DNA from: Eopsaltria australis
Taxonomy: Eukaryota > Chordata > Aves > Passeriformes > Petroicidae
Length of the DNA: 64,000 bases
Direction of reading: 5' to 3'
Assembly: GCA_034509425.1 (NCBI GenBank)
Contig: JAVTVJ010000001.1
Span: forward strand, 13,597,501 to 13,661,500
Shown here: piece after piece, positions 12,530-26,563 of the stretch
How the letters are laid out: every line of letters begins with the position of its first letter
How positions within the stretch are numbered: the stretch's first letter is position 1
The notes under the pieces: generated by a model
Told to the model about the DNA's origin: nothing
Databases searched by the model: none
Seen by the model: only the letters and a program-made list of their open reading frames with translations
Translations under genes and position numbers: made by a program

Positions 12530-15500
12530 CCTACCTATACATTTAGCAAGTTTAATACTCAGTAAAACGAAGTAGTTGTATATAAGTGTCTATGATTCTG
12601 GGAAATATGATGGGAGGAATTACAAGGTCTAACAAGTTTTACTCTTTTACTTATATATAAACTTTTTCAGCTGGTGGAGTATCAAGGAAACTATTAGATC
12701 CTCAGCAATGTAGATATTAGACCTGAAAGTCTGCTCTTGTGCTATAGTGGGTAAAAAACCAAATCATGTATGTCATCAGCTGAAGTCAGCTGGGCCTAAT
12801 AAACTGTGACAAGTCAGGGCAAACCCTGTTCCAGGAGCAGTTTTTTTCTTGCAAGGAAATATTGAAGATCCCTGCTTTATGGGTAAACTGTCAGTCAGAG
12901 ATAGCAAGGAAGCACTTGCTAACAGAGTTGTCCTCCTTGGAAATAAACACATACAGGGAGCTGTGGGAAAGGGTAAATATCGCACCAATGAGGCAAAGAA
13001 GATTTATTATATTCACTCTCCTTTTTCTGGAAGCAGATGGCTTCTATAGTTCATCTTGTAGCTGAGGATTTTTAGAATGAGCTGCTGCGTGGGAAAGAAA
13101 TGAAGGGGAACAGTATGAGTAGGAGTTATGTTTATTAAGCAAATACAGGGGAAGGGCATCTACTATAGCAACTGGAGACAGGAGCTAAACCTTCTGGAAT
13201 GCAAGTGCACACAGAAGAGCAGCTAATTCCCTCCATAGGGCAGGAGCTAATGGATCACCTTGCCAAAAGACACAATTCAAAGTCTTCCACAGACACATTT
13301 AGTAGCATTTAAGCCTTCAGAACAATAGAGTAGCACTCATTTTCCACCTCATCACAAAGCAAGCAATTAAAGTCTTCACTAGCTGGTGTTTCTAAATGGG
13401 ATTCTCAAAGCACACATGAAGTATTTTCCTTAAAGCTATCAGGAGTGTCTTACTCTAACATTTTAGAATCAGCTTAGAATAGCTGGGTTCAGTTTCCAGC
13501 TTACGTAAGAGTTAATTTTCTCTCTTTCTGCGCAAGTTCTACATTGAGCTACTGTCACAGTGCGTGTGGATGATGCATGATGATTTGCCCCGTGTGGCCT
13601 TCTGCTGGAGACAACTGAGGGGAAAAAAACCAAGCCACAAAAATGCCAACACAACTACAACCCCCACACAACCTTCCTTCTTCTTAGAACATCATTTATT
13701 GCTACTCACCTTTAGTGAAAGAAAAGATAAAAACCACACCACAATGGAATATGTAACACCACAGGGGTTCTAATCAAACCCAAACTACAATGTGAACTAT
13801 TGTTTTAGTGTTAAGACTAGCAAGCTTGTGTAACAAAATCCAAGTAGCAAGTCACTGGAGGAAAAGTGATGAGAAAAGAAAAGCTGCTTATGTTAATTAA
13901 ACAAAGAAAATCTGCCTGGCAGATGAGAACAGCTTAGAAGCAAATGAATTTAAAATATGTATCTATTTCTTGGTGTTCCCTGAGCACACAGATAATTTGT
14001 GTGCTCATCCATTCAGTCTTAGGGATTAAAGAAATCGCTGGGCATGTTGACTAAATCCAGGGAAGATGATCTTTAAAAACAAAAGTTCATGCATGTTTAC
14101 CTGGTGTTGTGAATGAAGTTCTGGAAGCAAAGAATAGAGATCTTCCTTGTACTTCTTTTGAACAGCAGTATACATCCCAAATTATAAATCTATTACCCAA
14201 AATAGGGAAAAAGATTCTTCCAGACCTTACCATGAAGCCCCAAAACCTAATGAAGAGAAACCCCATTCATCAGAAACTGGGCTCCATCAGTACTGCTGCT
14301 CACTCCTTACTGAAGGAGTGAAGACATCTACCAGTAGCTCAGGTTCTCCCCTCACTCCCACAAATTTTTTGACAAATTGATCCCTGTTTTGCATTGAGAA
14401 AAATTAGGTTATGTCAAGATTCAGGTTTTCATTAATTTAATTTCTTCTCAGACCTGAGTGGATAACCAAGAGAATGGGTGAATCCCACATACTTTGAAGA
14501 ATTCATTTTACTTCCTCTTACATTTTCCACTAATAGAAATTAAACATTTTTTTTAAGAAAATCCTTCAGTAGTGACACATTAACCTGTGTATTTGACATA
14601 GGCACACATTTAAAGAACAACTGCAGCATATTTCATGGTAATCATATTGAGAATAGTTACATAACAGTTTTATAGACTTACCATTGTAGAAATACTATAA
14701 TCTGAGACAAAAATGTCACCAGAAAAAAATAATCATACATGACTTGAGTAGAGACAGTAAGACTTTCAGATGATTGTTTGCTGTTGAATAAACATCCAAG
14801 AATTTCCAACTCATAAATATAATATTATCACAGAATGCTTTTATTTTTCTGAAATGGTAACATTAATATGGCTGTTTCCAAGTCACAGTTGTTGGTTTTA
14901 TTTGTTTTAGAGCAGGGATTTCCAGTGTAACCACACAGAACCAAAAACTTGATGTACAGTGGCATTTAGTAATCTGTTACAACATCCTTCTGTGGCCATG
15001 TGAACATCCATTTAGGCATTGTTACTTTACTAACCTTACAAAGAAGAGTGCAATATGGTAATAAAATTGTTATAATCAACCTGAAAGATAACGTAGCAAG
15101 TATAGTGCGGGATAGCCAGACACACAATTCTATTCTTCTGAAGTTGTGATAAATATAATTTCACATATTTGTACAACCTTTTACTTACCACTATAAGTGC
15201 TAATAAGTTGTGAGTTTTTTTAAAATACTTCCAGATACCTTTTTAATTGTCTTGTATTTCTAAGAGACAATATTTTTTTGTGTTGAATAATGCATTCATG
15301 TCTACAAACCTCATGAGCACATTTTACTTCATGAGATTGTCTAGCAAGCACATAACAAGCCAAGGCTTCCAACTGTTTTTGATTTTCCAAGGTATTAGAC
15401 TTCTGATGGCATTGGTATTCTGGCAATGAAGGACATGACTATAAAACAGTTGAGTAATAGTGTGCCTAATAGGACTAGGACAGTAATAAAGGGACACTAA

Positions 15501-15676
15501 AGGGATATTGTAGAAGAGCATAGCGGGAGGAGGAGTGGAATAGGCTCATATGAAGTAGTAGCAAAAGCACAGGTTTACCAGGTTTTGAAATTCTTATTTA
15601 TCCAAAATGATTAATTAAAAATAAATGGCATACAAACAATATCAAAACTACGTGAAGATTATTAACATAATTATCA

Positions 15677-15755
15677 GGAAAAAACCCAACCTAACCAACC
15701 AAATAAACAAACAAAAAAACCCCTAACCAAACAAATAAAACCCAAACCCAAACAT
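15677..15755. repeat. A/C-rich low-complexity tract
   Basis: Repeats of CCAAAC, CCAACC and AAACAAAC words over about 80 bp. Simple sequence with no coding value. Confidence 0.8.
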
Positions 15756-16298
15756 AATTCAAATATCTGCGGACAAAAAGCATTAAAAAAGTAAAATTAT
15801 TTTGAAGAAGTGGACATGCTCTATATCTGTCCTTCCTAGAGCACTGTGAGGCCGTGACAAACACCGTTTTGCGCCACAGTCTCCAACAGGTTTGCTCTCT
15901 GTCATCCACCAGACTTGTCTGCTCATCAGCCTCAGAACTGAGCCTTTATTCACGATCAGTTTCCTTAGGCTCTCAGAGTGCAAAGATGCAAAAAGTGTTT
16001 AGAAAAGAGATACCTTCCAAACAAAGGCAAACTGCTGAAAAAGCTAATGATAAAAAAATTACTTTTACAAAAACACATACATGCCTCAAGATCCAACAAC
16101 TTTCACCTTTCAAATTTTGCTTGACTTTAAAAATTCACCCAGTGTCTATAGAAGTGAACCACCTGTGTACTTGCAATCCAGGTCAATTTTCATTACTAGG
16201 CGATTTGGAACACTTTTAATCATGTTGGATTCTTCTTTGCATTTTTAAGTGAAAGAAGATTGAGCTAAATCACTATCTTGTATGAGTCAGTGCTGTTA

Positions 16299-16342
16299 AA
16301 TTAAAAAAAAAAAAAAAAGAAGAAAAAAAAGGAAAAAAGAAA
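16299..16342. repeat. A-rich tract
   Basis: A 16-base A run followed by AAGAAGAAAAAAAAGG-type sequence. No retroposed gene sequence is recognised upstream of it. Confidence 0.85.
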
Positions 16343-16692
16343 CCACCAAGCAGATTACAAAGATCTAATATTACAGTATGTGGTTATTCATGACTAAGCC
16401 CCCGTCCAGGAGAAGGAATCCCAAAATTGTTTAACACAAGCAACAGGACACAGTAAGTAATAGCCAATTATTTAACCCACAGTCTCTTTGAGGATCATCT
16501 AGCTGAGTAGAAAAGCCATTAGGAAAGTTTTGCAGGGCATCTTCTTCTTTGTATTTCCAGTTGTATTACTACAGGAACTCGTTTGAAGCAGAGCTACAAG
16601 CCATGTCTAGAATTAAATATACTGTTATTCATTTCAGATGTATAATAGTGCAATCATTGTTATACAAAGGGAGCATAAAAGTAAAGGGTACA

Positions 16693-17762
16693 TTTATTTA
16701 ATTTGTATTCTCAGAAACACCATGGATTTTCTCAGCTATATGGAGCAGTTAAAAGGATAAGCTCTGATAAGCTCACCAGCTTCACGCAGTGCTATTTAAG
16801 GTGAATCTATGTAACAACTGCAAATATCTAAAGTCACTTTATACCCAGCAGGTGAGAAATACCTACCATTCAGATACTGTATATTTTTATCCTTAAAGAT
16901 ATTAATATATTCAACCCCCTTTTTTTAAAGACACTTCAGTCTTCACTTTCTGTAAATCAAGACCCAGCAAAGTTGCAAAACTGAAGGAAATTCTGGCTAA
17001 GTCCTTATCATCACATCAGCTCCTTTTCTTTCAATATCAAGAAAATTAAAAGGAATAGTTGAGGCACAAGTGATTTTTATGCAGAAGTATAGAAGTATTT
17101 CAATAAGTAGTTTAAAACCTCAATACTTAACATCTTTTAAAAAAAGACATAGATCATAGGTATATGATCGTAGTCATAGATCACAGTCACTGCAGTCTCA
17201 CTGGATTGCTTTTTTTTTTTTTCCCAAGATGAAAAAATAAACTGGTTCACAGAACTTACCAAATCCACTTTATACTGCTATTTCACACAGTTCATGTCTA
17301 ATCAAAGCAAAGTACAAACCCGTGCTTCAAGGAGCCTGAAAGCATTCTGCTACACCCGACAATAAATTATTTCTTCAGTGAAGGCAGCTTCAGTGAACCC
17401 AGTAACGCAGAGACGAGTCCGTCCAGCTGAACTGACGTAAATGTTGCACGCAGAACTTAGCATGAAAGTGCACTGGCAACAAGCTTTTGAGAATAAGCTC
17501 CTATCATAAGAGCTTGTGCTTGAAACTACTTTTACAGCTATGGTTATTGTTTCTGTTAAGAGGCACTGCATAAATATGGAGTCATTCATCTAATGCACTT
17601 AATATTTCTCAGCTGAGGACTATTGCAGTTTTACCCTATGTCTAGGTGTGATAATACTTTGGTTTGCTTTACAGCATAGCATTGCACTAGCAATACAGCT
17701 GATACTAAAGAGAAGGCTGAAAACACTTGCAGACTGGAGTAGAAAATCCCCAATCTGCTCCT
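16693..17762 (-). other. AKAIN1: AKAIN1 3'UTR and candidate poly(A) signal
   Basis: Noncoding sequence follows the AKAIN1 stop codon. The first canonical AATAAA on the minus strand is at 16693-16698, suggesting a 3'UTR of about 1.1 kb. Nothing else is recognised. The end site is inferred from the hexamer alone. Confidence 0.4.
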
Positions 17763-17953
17763 TTACTTCTTTTCATGCTTCTTGGTTAGTTTTCCTCTTT
17801 CTAGTTGGAGGTTTGTACTGTTGTTTGTTCGCTTCTCCTTTTGCTGGCTCTCCTGCGAAACTTGCTGCACTGCTCGGAGGATAGCAGTCTGCACAATCTG
17901 CTTGCTGGCAATCTGCAGCTTAACTTCATCTTGCTCCGTCCCTGGCTTCTCAC
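17763..17953 (-). CDS. AKAIN1: AKAIN1 coding exon 2 (A-kinase anchor inhibitor 1)
   Basis: This exon encodes residues 6 (part) to 68 of AKAIN1, known in mammals as C18orf42. The protein binds type II regulatory subunits of protein kinase A through an amphipathic helix and can block AKAP-mediated anchoring. The frame reads [11 protein letters not shown], then the helix [20 protein letters not shown] and VSQESQ (about residues 17-42), then a lysine-rich tail ending LTKKHEKK before TAA (17763-17765). The hydrophobic positions I20, I25, A29, I30, A33, V34 and V37 repeat with helical spacing, as expected for a PKA-docking helix. The acceptor is a long pyrimidine tract ending GGCTCTGGCAG, and the exon starts GT GAG AAG, phase 1. 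Compared with the human protein as I recall it, the helix and the KKHEKK end are conserved, while residues about 43-58 are divergent and one residue shorter. Confidence 0.93.
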
Positions 17954-19179
17954 CTGCCAGAGCCAAACAAAAAAGAAAGGGAACTAAGAACTTGGGGCTA
18001 CTCTGTGAAAACATGAAGGACAGAAAAAGAGGAGGGTGGGAACAAAATCACAGAGTGACTGGGGACAGTTTATTACATAGGAAACCTGCCAACACTGAAG
18101 ATGATGAATTAGGGTGAAAAGTGCCTCTACATGCTCAGCATTACAGGACTGAATGAAGGGGGAGACTTTGAGTCATACAGCTCAATTACCCACTCCCCAG
18201 CTCTGGGGACAGCTGTGACTTCACAGCTGAAACAAGCACAGATGCGTTTTGCAGTAAGACAGGAAAGGAAGGTTTTCTCATCCAGCTGTGTATCACATCC
18301 TTTTTGATTTGAGTTGTGTTTTTGGATAGGGAATTGCACTTTATTTTGCAAGCCTGACATGTACTCCCTCATCGCCATACAGAAAAAAACACTGCTTCAT
18401 TAACATTTCTTTTTACTTTTACTTCAGATTGAAAGCCCTCATCCATCAAATTCCAATTGCCTTCAAGGTAGAGAATTTTGTTTAGTGCAGTTTATTAACC
18501 CTTAGATAGATTTTCCAAAATATCTGCTAAACATTAAGAAACATTCAAATTGCTGTACATAAAACAGAGAACATTTTCTATGGCACCTGACAAATACACA
18601 TTTTTATGTGAAACTTCCTTGTTTTGTTAAAGTATTAAAATCTGGATAACAACGAAGTAATGTAGTGTGACTGCTGATATCTGGCAATGAAGAAGAGTAG
18701 TTTATGTTAAAAGATTTCTCTTTAGAAGCATTTTGGCTCCTAATATAAATGGCAATCTGGACAATAAAGAATGCTTCTTAATTGCCAAAGTTGATACTGA
18801 TTTAATTAAAAGATTCTGATGTTCACCTATTGGCATAAAGGAAAACAGCTGCTAATTGAAATGCTTAGCCTGGGTGTTTATTGACATCACTAGATTTGAT
18901 TTTAAAGGTTTTAAAGATACTCATCTTAGTTCTTTATTAATTGACTTACACTCAAGCACTTCATTAAATAGGATTTGTAGTTTACTGTCTGTTTTAATGA
19001 CATATATTAAGAATTGTGTGCTGAGAGAAATGAAACAGAGTGAATTAAACGTCAGGTGCTCCTATGAGGGATCCATATCAGGAATCGTGATAAATTCCCA
19101 ATGTTCTTCCAGAATTTTTTTCAAGGAAACTTAAGCTAGAAAGAAAAGGAGAATCTCGTTTCCTTAGGGAATGTGCTAT

Positions 19180-19640
19180 ATGCTTGAGGGAAGGGACAAA
19201 TCCTGCACCTTGGTCAAGGTAATGCCTGATGTCAATGCAGATTGTGTGGTGAATTTATTACCAGGAGATTTCTGGAGAAGTACTTGGGGAAACTGGTAGA
19301 CAAAAGGGTGGAAATGAGATGGCTTGTGGCCCAGAAAGCCAGTTGTATACTGGTCTTTACAAAAAAGAGCACAGCCAGGAGGCAAGGGAGGTGATTCTAC
19401 CCCTGGGCTCAGCTCCTGTGAGGCTCTGAAGTATTGTGTCTGTGTGTGGGGTCCTCACCACTGTAAAGACATGGACCCATCTTTACAGGTCCAGAGCATG
19501 TCCAGCAGAGGGTCACCAAGATGATCAGAGGCTCACAAAACTCTCCTGTGAAGACAGGCTGAGAGAGCTGCGGTTGTTCAGCCTGGAGAAACCTTATTTT
19601 GGCCTTTCAATATATAAAAGGGACTAAAAAGAAAACTGGG
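19180..19640 (+). mobile_element. CR1 LINE fragment, 3' truncated
   Basis: The plus strand matches the end of CR1 ORF2 and the start of its 3' region: GGGAGGTGATTCTACCCCTG, GGGGTCCTCACCAC, AAGATGATCAGAGGCTC, GAAGACAGGCTGAGAGAGCT and GTTCAGCCTGGAGAA. Similarity ends at about 19640 in a G run, without the usual 3' octamer repeat. Confidence 0.85.
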
Positions 19641-20924
19641 GGAAGGGGGGGGGGTCGTGCTCATATTATATATGTTCTGCCTAAAAGCAAAGTAGAAATT
19701 AGATTTAATTCCATTGAAAATGAATATTTTTTTAAGCCCTGCAACTGTACTGAGATGACAAAATTTGTCTACAAGTAAGAGGTTAAAACCTGTGAAAACT
19801 TAGAAAACATGTTTTAAACTGGAAAAGCTGACTGAAAATAATAACTTGGCACAGTCAGCTTCCCTGATTCAGTTTTTTCCACTCCTCAGCACTTGAAACA
19901 GTGTGGTTTTGGATAGAATTAAATGTTACTTAACAGATACAGTACAGATAATTCTTTACTACTCAAATATCAACTCACATTTTATCACGCAATCGATTAA
20001 TGTTCTTGCTTGGCTGAAAAAGATCAGTCAACACAGCTGATGTTCAGAAGATATTGTATTAACAAAAGCAGGGATAAACATGAATTTCTACATACAAATG
20101 AGTATGTTGGAATAGACAATGAGGTTATATGAAATGTGAAAAATTTGCCAATCCTCAAAGACACAAACCCCCAGAATTTATCATTGAAAATATACTGATG
20201 ATTAAGCACATCACTGTTGAAAATTACTGAGTTTGCTCTCCTTAGGGATGCTTTGTTATTTATTTGGTCCTTGTCAATTAACCTACAAAATCTGATGCTT
20301 TAAATATTTTTACTTTAGAAAGGTAATCCATAGCAACACTCAGTTGAAATAAATGAGTTTTTCAGTGCATTTTTCCCTGTGTTTTTCACTTGTTTGTTTA
20401 GGAGAAAAACCTGTCTGAAAGCACCACATAGATAAGTGAGATGTAGATTATGCCTGCTCTGTTCTAACTCATCAGATTATTCTTTTATTTGCTGGGATAG
20501 CCAAGAACAGAGAACCCAAAACCACTGGACCACCCCTGTCCAGCCTCTGAGGGTTTAGGTATGCACAGGAAGGAAATAAAGCAGCTCGAATAAACTTAAT
20601 TTATACTTGTGTAAAATGGTTAGGATGACAGCAACCCAGATAACAACAGCTAATTGGCTTCAGACACAGAGAGAGTCAAAGCCGTCAGCCTGGGGTGATG
20701 TGACCAATGGGACCATTGGCAGCTTGTGTGGACCATCTAAATTAGAAAGCAAGTAAAAATAACAGTTATTTCGGAGGGTGATATCTGACACTGTGTTTGA
20801 CCCAGGTCTGAGCCTGTGTGGGGACCCTTATTTGTAGGAGTTGTACTGCCAGAGACGTCAAGCAGTCAAACACAATCATCCAGCTCCCCTGGGTGTATGG
20901 TATCTACTACAGCTGGCTCAACAG

Positions 20925-21035
20925 GACATGATCCTGGGCAAGTGGTTCTAGATGATTCTGGTCGAGCAGGAGTTGGACAAGATGACTTCCAGAAGTCCCT
21001 TCCAATCACCAATCTACTGCATTGCTGTGATTTCA
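20925..21035 (+). mobile_element. CR1 LINE 3' fragment
   Basis: GAGCAGGAGTTGGACAAGAT, GACTTCCAGAAGTCCCTTCC and AATCACC form the typical CR1 tail. The terminal octamer is eroded to GCATTGCTGTGATTTC. Confidence 0.78.
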
Positions 21036-22789
21036 GCTGGTTCGGCTGTGATAAATCACATCTTTCCCACTTCCTGAATGAGTAAACAGCAATCTCCCAA
21101 AAAGCATCCCCACTACATCCTCTTCTTCCAATTACTCATTTCAAGGAAAGCAGTTAGTTAGTTGTTTCTGAGAAGCTCATTTATTTATTGATATGCTGGA
21201 CCTACTCTGAGCAAGAAGAAAGGACTGACTAAAGAAAGCAGAGATGATTCATGCAAGAAAACCCAAAGGGTCTGAGCTGGAACATGTCTATCTGCACCTT
21301 GCTGAAATACAGACTGCTGTGGACATCCAGGCAGAAATTTGAGTGCCTATAGAATTAATTTGGCACTTTAAGAACTGCATATTATCAATCAGGTGAAAAA
21401 AAGACATAGCTCCTGCTAAGTATTTGGTGCTTAGCTAATCAAAGTAAGAGTTACTAGGGTCATAAAATACAATTAATTTTTATCTATAATTTCTTAAGAT
21501 CTGAAGTGTAACAAGTTAAAATTCCATGACAAATAGGTCACTGGAAGTAATTCCTGGGAAAACCTTGAACAACATCAGAAACACATGCTGCCTATTAGTT
21601 ATCCTTGTCTAAAGACTGCATTTTTCTCATTATGTTCAAAAGTCTCTACTTGTTCTCTATTTTCAGATGCTCACCCCTCATACCCAGTACCCCAATTCTG
21701 TAAATAGGGAACTGAAATATCCAGATTAAGTGATGTCAAATGCAAAGCAGCAATTTTATCATTTACACATGATGAAGGCTCTTTAATATGTTTTTTTTAA
21801 CCTTGTACTTCTCTCAGTAGATTTTATGCCAACCAACTCAGCAGATGAAAAGTAGCTTTCAAACCCTGGTCTGGTTCTGCAATCCAATGTACAGTTTAAG
21901 AGAGCCAAAAAACATCAAAACCTTGCACTGGCTGCAGGAATCAGTCACATATTCCACTTCCACTTAAAACTACTGCCATGTATCAGTGCCTTGAAGATGT
22001 TCCCCATGAAGGAAAACATGGTAGCAGTTTGGAAAAAGAATAAAAATATTTGAAGTAAATTCTAAGTATTCATTTCAATTAATTGAACTTATATTAGTAT
22101 AAGTCCAAGAACTCCTTGTGTGGAAGACTATATCCTCTGAGATGCTTCTAGACTATGGAATATTCTAGAAAGTTATACCTGGAAAAAAAATAGCTACAGA
22201 GAAAAAGCATTTAGCAGATAAAATGTTTAAGAACTTCACTCTGGTTGCGCATGAGCTTTTCCTCATTTAAACACTTCACTTTCTTCAAAGTATCCTGAGT
22301 CACTTCCTTTCCAGCCTGCAATCAAAGCAGCCTCCTGCACTTTCCATTGATGACCCTCCCTGGCTATTCCTTTCAGCATGCTACAAGTTAAATTTACTAC
22401 ACCTTATAAGTACTCCTAATAAGTAACATTCAATAATGGATAATTTGTTTTAATCAACAACTATGACAGGCTTAATCTTGCAAAGATGCAAGTCTATCAC
22501 AGATCCACTGATGCTGTCAATAAACAGTGGGGAAGTTAAAGACCTTTTAATTCACCTTTTCTCAAAGCTTGTAACATTTATTCTTTCTGCAGGTTGTGTA
22601 AACGACTTTGAGCTTAACCATATCTAAAACTAAAAATAAAAATCACATTCCCCTAAACAAACTTCTGATCAATTTAAAACTCAGAATTACCCAAAAAGTA
22701 TTCCCATTAGCTACAATTTAAATTCATGCAACAATTCTGAAGCTGAAAGAGCCAAGAAGTAAATTTCTTCAAATTTAAATAATATTATG

Positions 22790-23040
22790 CTGGTATAGTA
22801 TTTAACTAAAAATGTACCATTAGTTTTAACAATATATTGCTTTCGATTGCAATAATTAATGATTATATTATTTTCTGTAGCACTGCAATATTAGAATTAA
22901 TTTTTAATTTAATAATACTATAATTATAATTACAATTATAATTTCAACAAAAATACTGATATCTGGAAAATCGATTTCAATTATATTGAAAAATATTACT
23001 ATAATTTTTATTATCCAACTTACAGTACTAATGAAAATTT
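22790..23040. repeat. AT-dense block in the AKAIN1 intron
   Basis: Long runs of AATTAAT, TATAATTATAATT and ATTTTTAATT-type sequence, almost without G or C. It has several short inverted repeats such as TATAATTATAATTACAATTA. No gene is seen. Confidence 0.75.
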
Positions 23041-24982
23041 TAAATGGAATGACAGTATAAGGAGACAGGATTGTGATGATTAGACTTCATCAGAAGGTCC
23101 AGTGTGGATGCATGGGAGCTGTGTATACAGAAAAAAGGTGCATGTTATTTCCTAAACTGTGTTTATAAACTGGACATATTGAAAAACCTTACAGAACCTG
23201 GCAAGTTTGTAATGATATAATGGATGTGTGTTTGTGGTAATAATTAACAGCCACATTCTTTGCATCAATATTGATATTCTTCTACCAGAAACCAAGCTCA
23301 GCTCTTAAACTTCCCTTTTGCACTACGCATTGACATCTGTCCATCTTGTTGGCCTCAGCATGGAAGTTCCAGGTGAGCCTCCTCTGGCAAAGATTTTGTA
23401 ACATGTGAATTGAAGTGGTTAAAAATTCTCCTTGGATTTGCTTTAGAGGTTGATGCTGGGATTTCAGCACAAGAAGCCTAATTTGAAGAAGAGATCCATA
23501 ATCAGGAAATGTTGATGAGTCATGTTAATTACATCCAAAATGAATGAACATGGCAGTCAGCCAGGGCTGAAGACTTTCTGACACATGTGCACAAACCAAC
23601 TTTACACATGACAGTCATTAAGCTATTTTACAGGATTAGAGACCCAATTTGTCCCAATGTCAGTAATGATGCCAGGTGAGAGACCTCATGAAAAGATCTT
23701 ACAATGAAGTTGCAAATTCAATCTTCAAAAAACACTAAATAATAAATGCATTCTTAACTGCATTAGAGTTAATTCTCTCCAGTATAATTTCTCGTGCTCT
23801 AAAATGGAGCCCGATGAGGTCCTGACTAATAGCTGTCAAGCATCAGGAGGCAATACTCACTTCCCCTGATTCCTTGAGGAATAAGGGAGGACACTGAACA
23901 TATAAGAAATGCCAAAAGTACTTTAATGTAGGATCCTGTGTTTTTCCAATTCCCTAACCTGCTGTGTGCAGGGGATTGCAGTATTGACTTTCACTAGGAA
24001 AATTAAGGTTTAGTTCAGTTTCATTTTCTGCCCTAACCTCATTCCCAATTCCTGCTGTTCAACCAGCACAGAAGAGGAACTGTGTCATGAAGGGGCTTTG
24101 CTCTTCAAAATAAATTTTAAGAATTAAGCTGGAATAACTCTGCTCTGAATACAAATGGGGGAGGAATATAAGGGCAAAAGAGAAGAGTAGAAATGCAGAT
24201 AATCTGTCTTGAAAGACATACTAATATCTCCAGAGCAATACGTCATTGTACCTTTTTATCCAGATATTATCTATATCTCAACTCAGGTTTTGTATTTTTT
24301 TTTCTCTCACTGAGTTTTAACTCCTTAAGAAATAAGAATATCTGGAATTTACTTTGGGTTTTTTGCTATATAAAGCTATCTTTTTAAAGACTCCAGCAAG
24401 TTATTTCATATTATTTGAAATATGCCAGTGAAAATGAAGTTTTTAGATTAAGAGATTGCTGAGACCTATCTATTCTTATGCATTTTTTTAATGTTTTAGT
24501 AAGATTTCTTGCCGTAGTTCAATAATATTAAAACTGGATTATACACTTCAATCTATATATTTTCTAGGTATTTTCACATATAGCAATAAATTCACTCCTT
24601 AATGACTGTGTCTTTTCAGCTTTGAAGACTGAATGTAGTTCAAAATATTAGCCACTGACAATTCTGCCACACCCATACCCATAAATGTGATTTGGGTCCC
24701 AAAAGGAATATTTCCAGATGCAGTACTGCAAACTAAGATTAATTCAACAGTGTTTTTAAGTCTTAGGCTGCATTTCAGTGTATTAAAAATAAGATATTCC
24801 CTAAAGAGCATCTGGGACCAGCTGCTTCAAAGTTAATGAAAAATTTATATTCTCTTCATCTGCACAATTTTCCTACTTCTTTCAGAGAACACATTTCAAC
24901 TACTAAAAGAAGAAACCTCTCTACATCAAAAGCTGTGATTCTTCCAAGGGGGGAGAGGTCCACCACAGATAGAGGTGACCCA

Positions 24983-25878
24983 TATCATAGACTCATGGAT
25001 TGGTTTGGGTTGGGAGTTTAAAAATCATCTAATTCTAAAACCCCCTGCCATGGGGCATCCAGAACTTCTCTGGGCAACCTGTTCCTGTACCTCATCATCC
25101 TCACAGTGAAGAATTGCTTCCTAACATATAATCTAAATCTTCCCTCTTTTAGTTTAAAATCATTCCCCCTTGGTTTATAACTATCTGCTCATGTAAAATG
25201 TCCCTCTCCTTTTTATGCTCTGGAAGGGTCCCTGAAGGTCATCCCAAAGTCTTCCCTTCTCCAGGCTGAGAAACCCCAACTCTCTCAAACTGCCTTCATT
25301 GTAGACAGGCTTCAGCCCTCTGATCATATTTTTTTCCTATTCTCTGAACCCACTCTAACAAGTCCATGTCCTTCTTGTGTTGAGGATGCCAGAGCTGGAT
25401 GCAGCACTTCAGGTGGAATCTTGCCAGAATGGAGTGGGGGAAGCACCTCCCTTGACCCACTGGCCTCACTACTTGTGATCTAGCCCAGAATATGGTTGGG
25501 TTTCTGGGCTGTAAGTGCACATTGCTGGCTCACTTTCAGTTTTTCATCCACCAGTAGCCCCTAGTCTCTCTTATCAGGGCTGCTTTCAATGAGTTCTTCT
25601 CCCAGTCTGTGCTCATGTCTGGGATTGCCTCAACCCATGTGCAGTACTTTGCACTTGGACTTGTTGAACTTCATGAGGTTCTCAAGTTTGTCCAGGTCCA
25701 TCTGCGCAGCATCCCATTCTTCTGCTGTGCCAACTGCACAGCTCAGCTTCCTGTCATCTGCAAACTTGCAGAGGGTGCACTCGATCCCACTGTCACCGAT
25801 GAAGGTATCAAAGAGCACCAAGATGAGGCCCTGAGGGACACCACTCATCATCTGACCCCCTCTGACTTCTATTTTCAA
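24983..25878 (-). mobile_element. CR1 LINE, about 0.9 kb 3' portion including decayed reverse transcriptase
   Basis: The plus strand starts ATCATAGACTCATGGATTGG, the reverse complement of the CR1 3' end, and continues through the CR1 3'UTR (GAATTGCTTCCTAACATATA, CTCCAGGCTGAGAAACCCCA) into the end of ORF2. This is the longest CR1 copy in the window and lies in the AKAIN1 intron. Its 5' end is truncated, as is usual for CR1. Confidence 0.92.
25630..25878 (-). pseudogene. CR1 ORF2 reverse-transcriptase fragment (decayed)
   Basis: The 82-residue frame retains SGVPQG, IECTLCKFADD (the RT active-site region, FADD in place of YADD-type) and LDKLENLMKFNKSKCKVLHM, all hallmarks of the CR1 RT domain. 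The first block is altered (LILVLFDTF in place of the usual sequence) and the frame is a small part of ORF2, so this is a retroposon relic with no expected function. Confidence 0.85.
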
Positions 25879-26518
25879 CAGTTCAGGTGCTCAGAGATTC
25901 CTATCCAAAAAGAAAACACTAAGCACAGAAATCTAGATTACATTCATGTACATCTTCTGAATCTATATCAAAAAGCTCATTTTGATTACCATTGAGACAG
26001 TTTTTTGTTAGAAGACTTTCAGTATCCACCACCACATAGCATAAGCAAAGGGCAAGTTTTCAATGGAGGTTTATATTGCTAGCTGTTGTGCTTCTATTTC
26101 TACAACTTTTTGTGTGTTTTGGTCTTAAAGAACTATGTACAGGGTAATTAAAATTTGCAATATCTGAACCTGATTTTCTTTTTTTTTTTAAGTGTAAAAA
26201 ATAGGGAAGAGGTTATATAACCTGTAAAAAGGCAGCACACCAGTGAAAACATCCTGCTACATTTTAGATATATTTCAATTTACACCAGATTATTCAGAGT
26301 CAGAAATTGTCTGGCCAAATGTCAGGTGAAGCAGAGCCCTTCTCTAGCTCAAAAATAAACCGCAAACCCCACAACAAAAACCCCCAGGAAAAAAACACCT
26401 CCACAAAAAGCCCTAAATTTGCACACACACAGCAGTACAGAAAAATCTCCCTTCTTATTTTAGAACGCGATCGGAGTATGAAAGCTGCAAATTCAGCTAC
26501 TAGCAACTGAGGCTGAGA

Positions 26519-26519
26519 T

Positions 26520-26563
<44 letters not shown>

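Larger units (their letters stand above)
12535..16692. other. Intergenic, downstream of AKAIN1
   Basis: AT-rich DNA with only simple A-rich and A/C-rich tracts. No gene was seen. Confidence 0.55.

Noticed and set aside
16299..16342. Poly(A) tract as a possible processed pseudogene tail
   Set aside because: No retroposed coding sequence or target-site duplication was recognised upstream of the A run.
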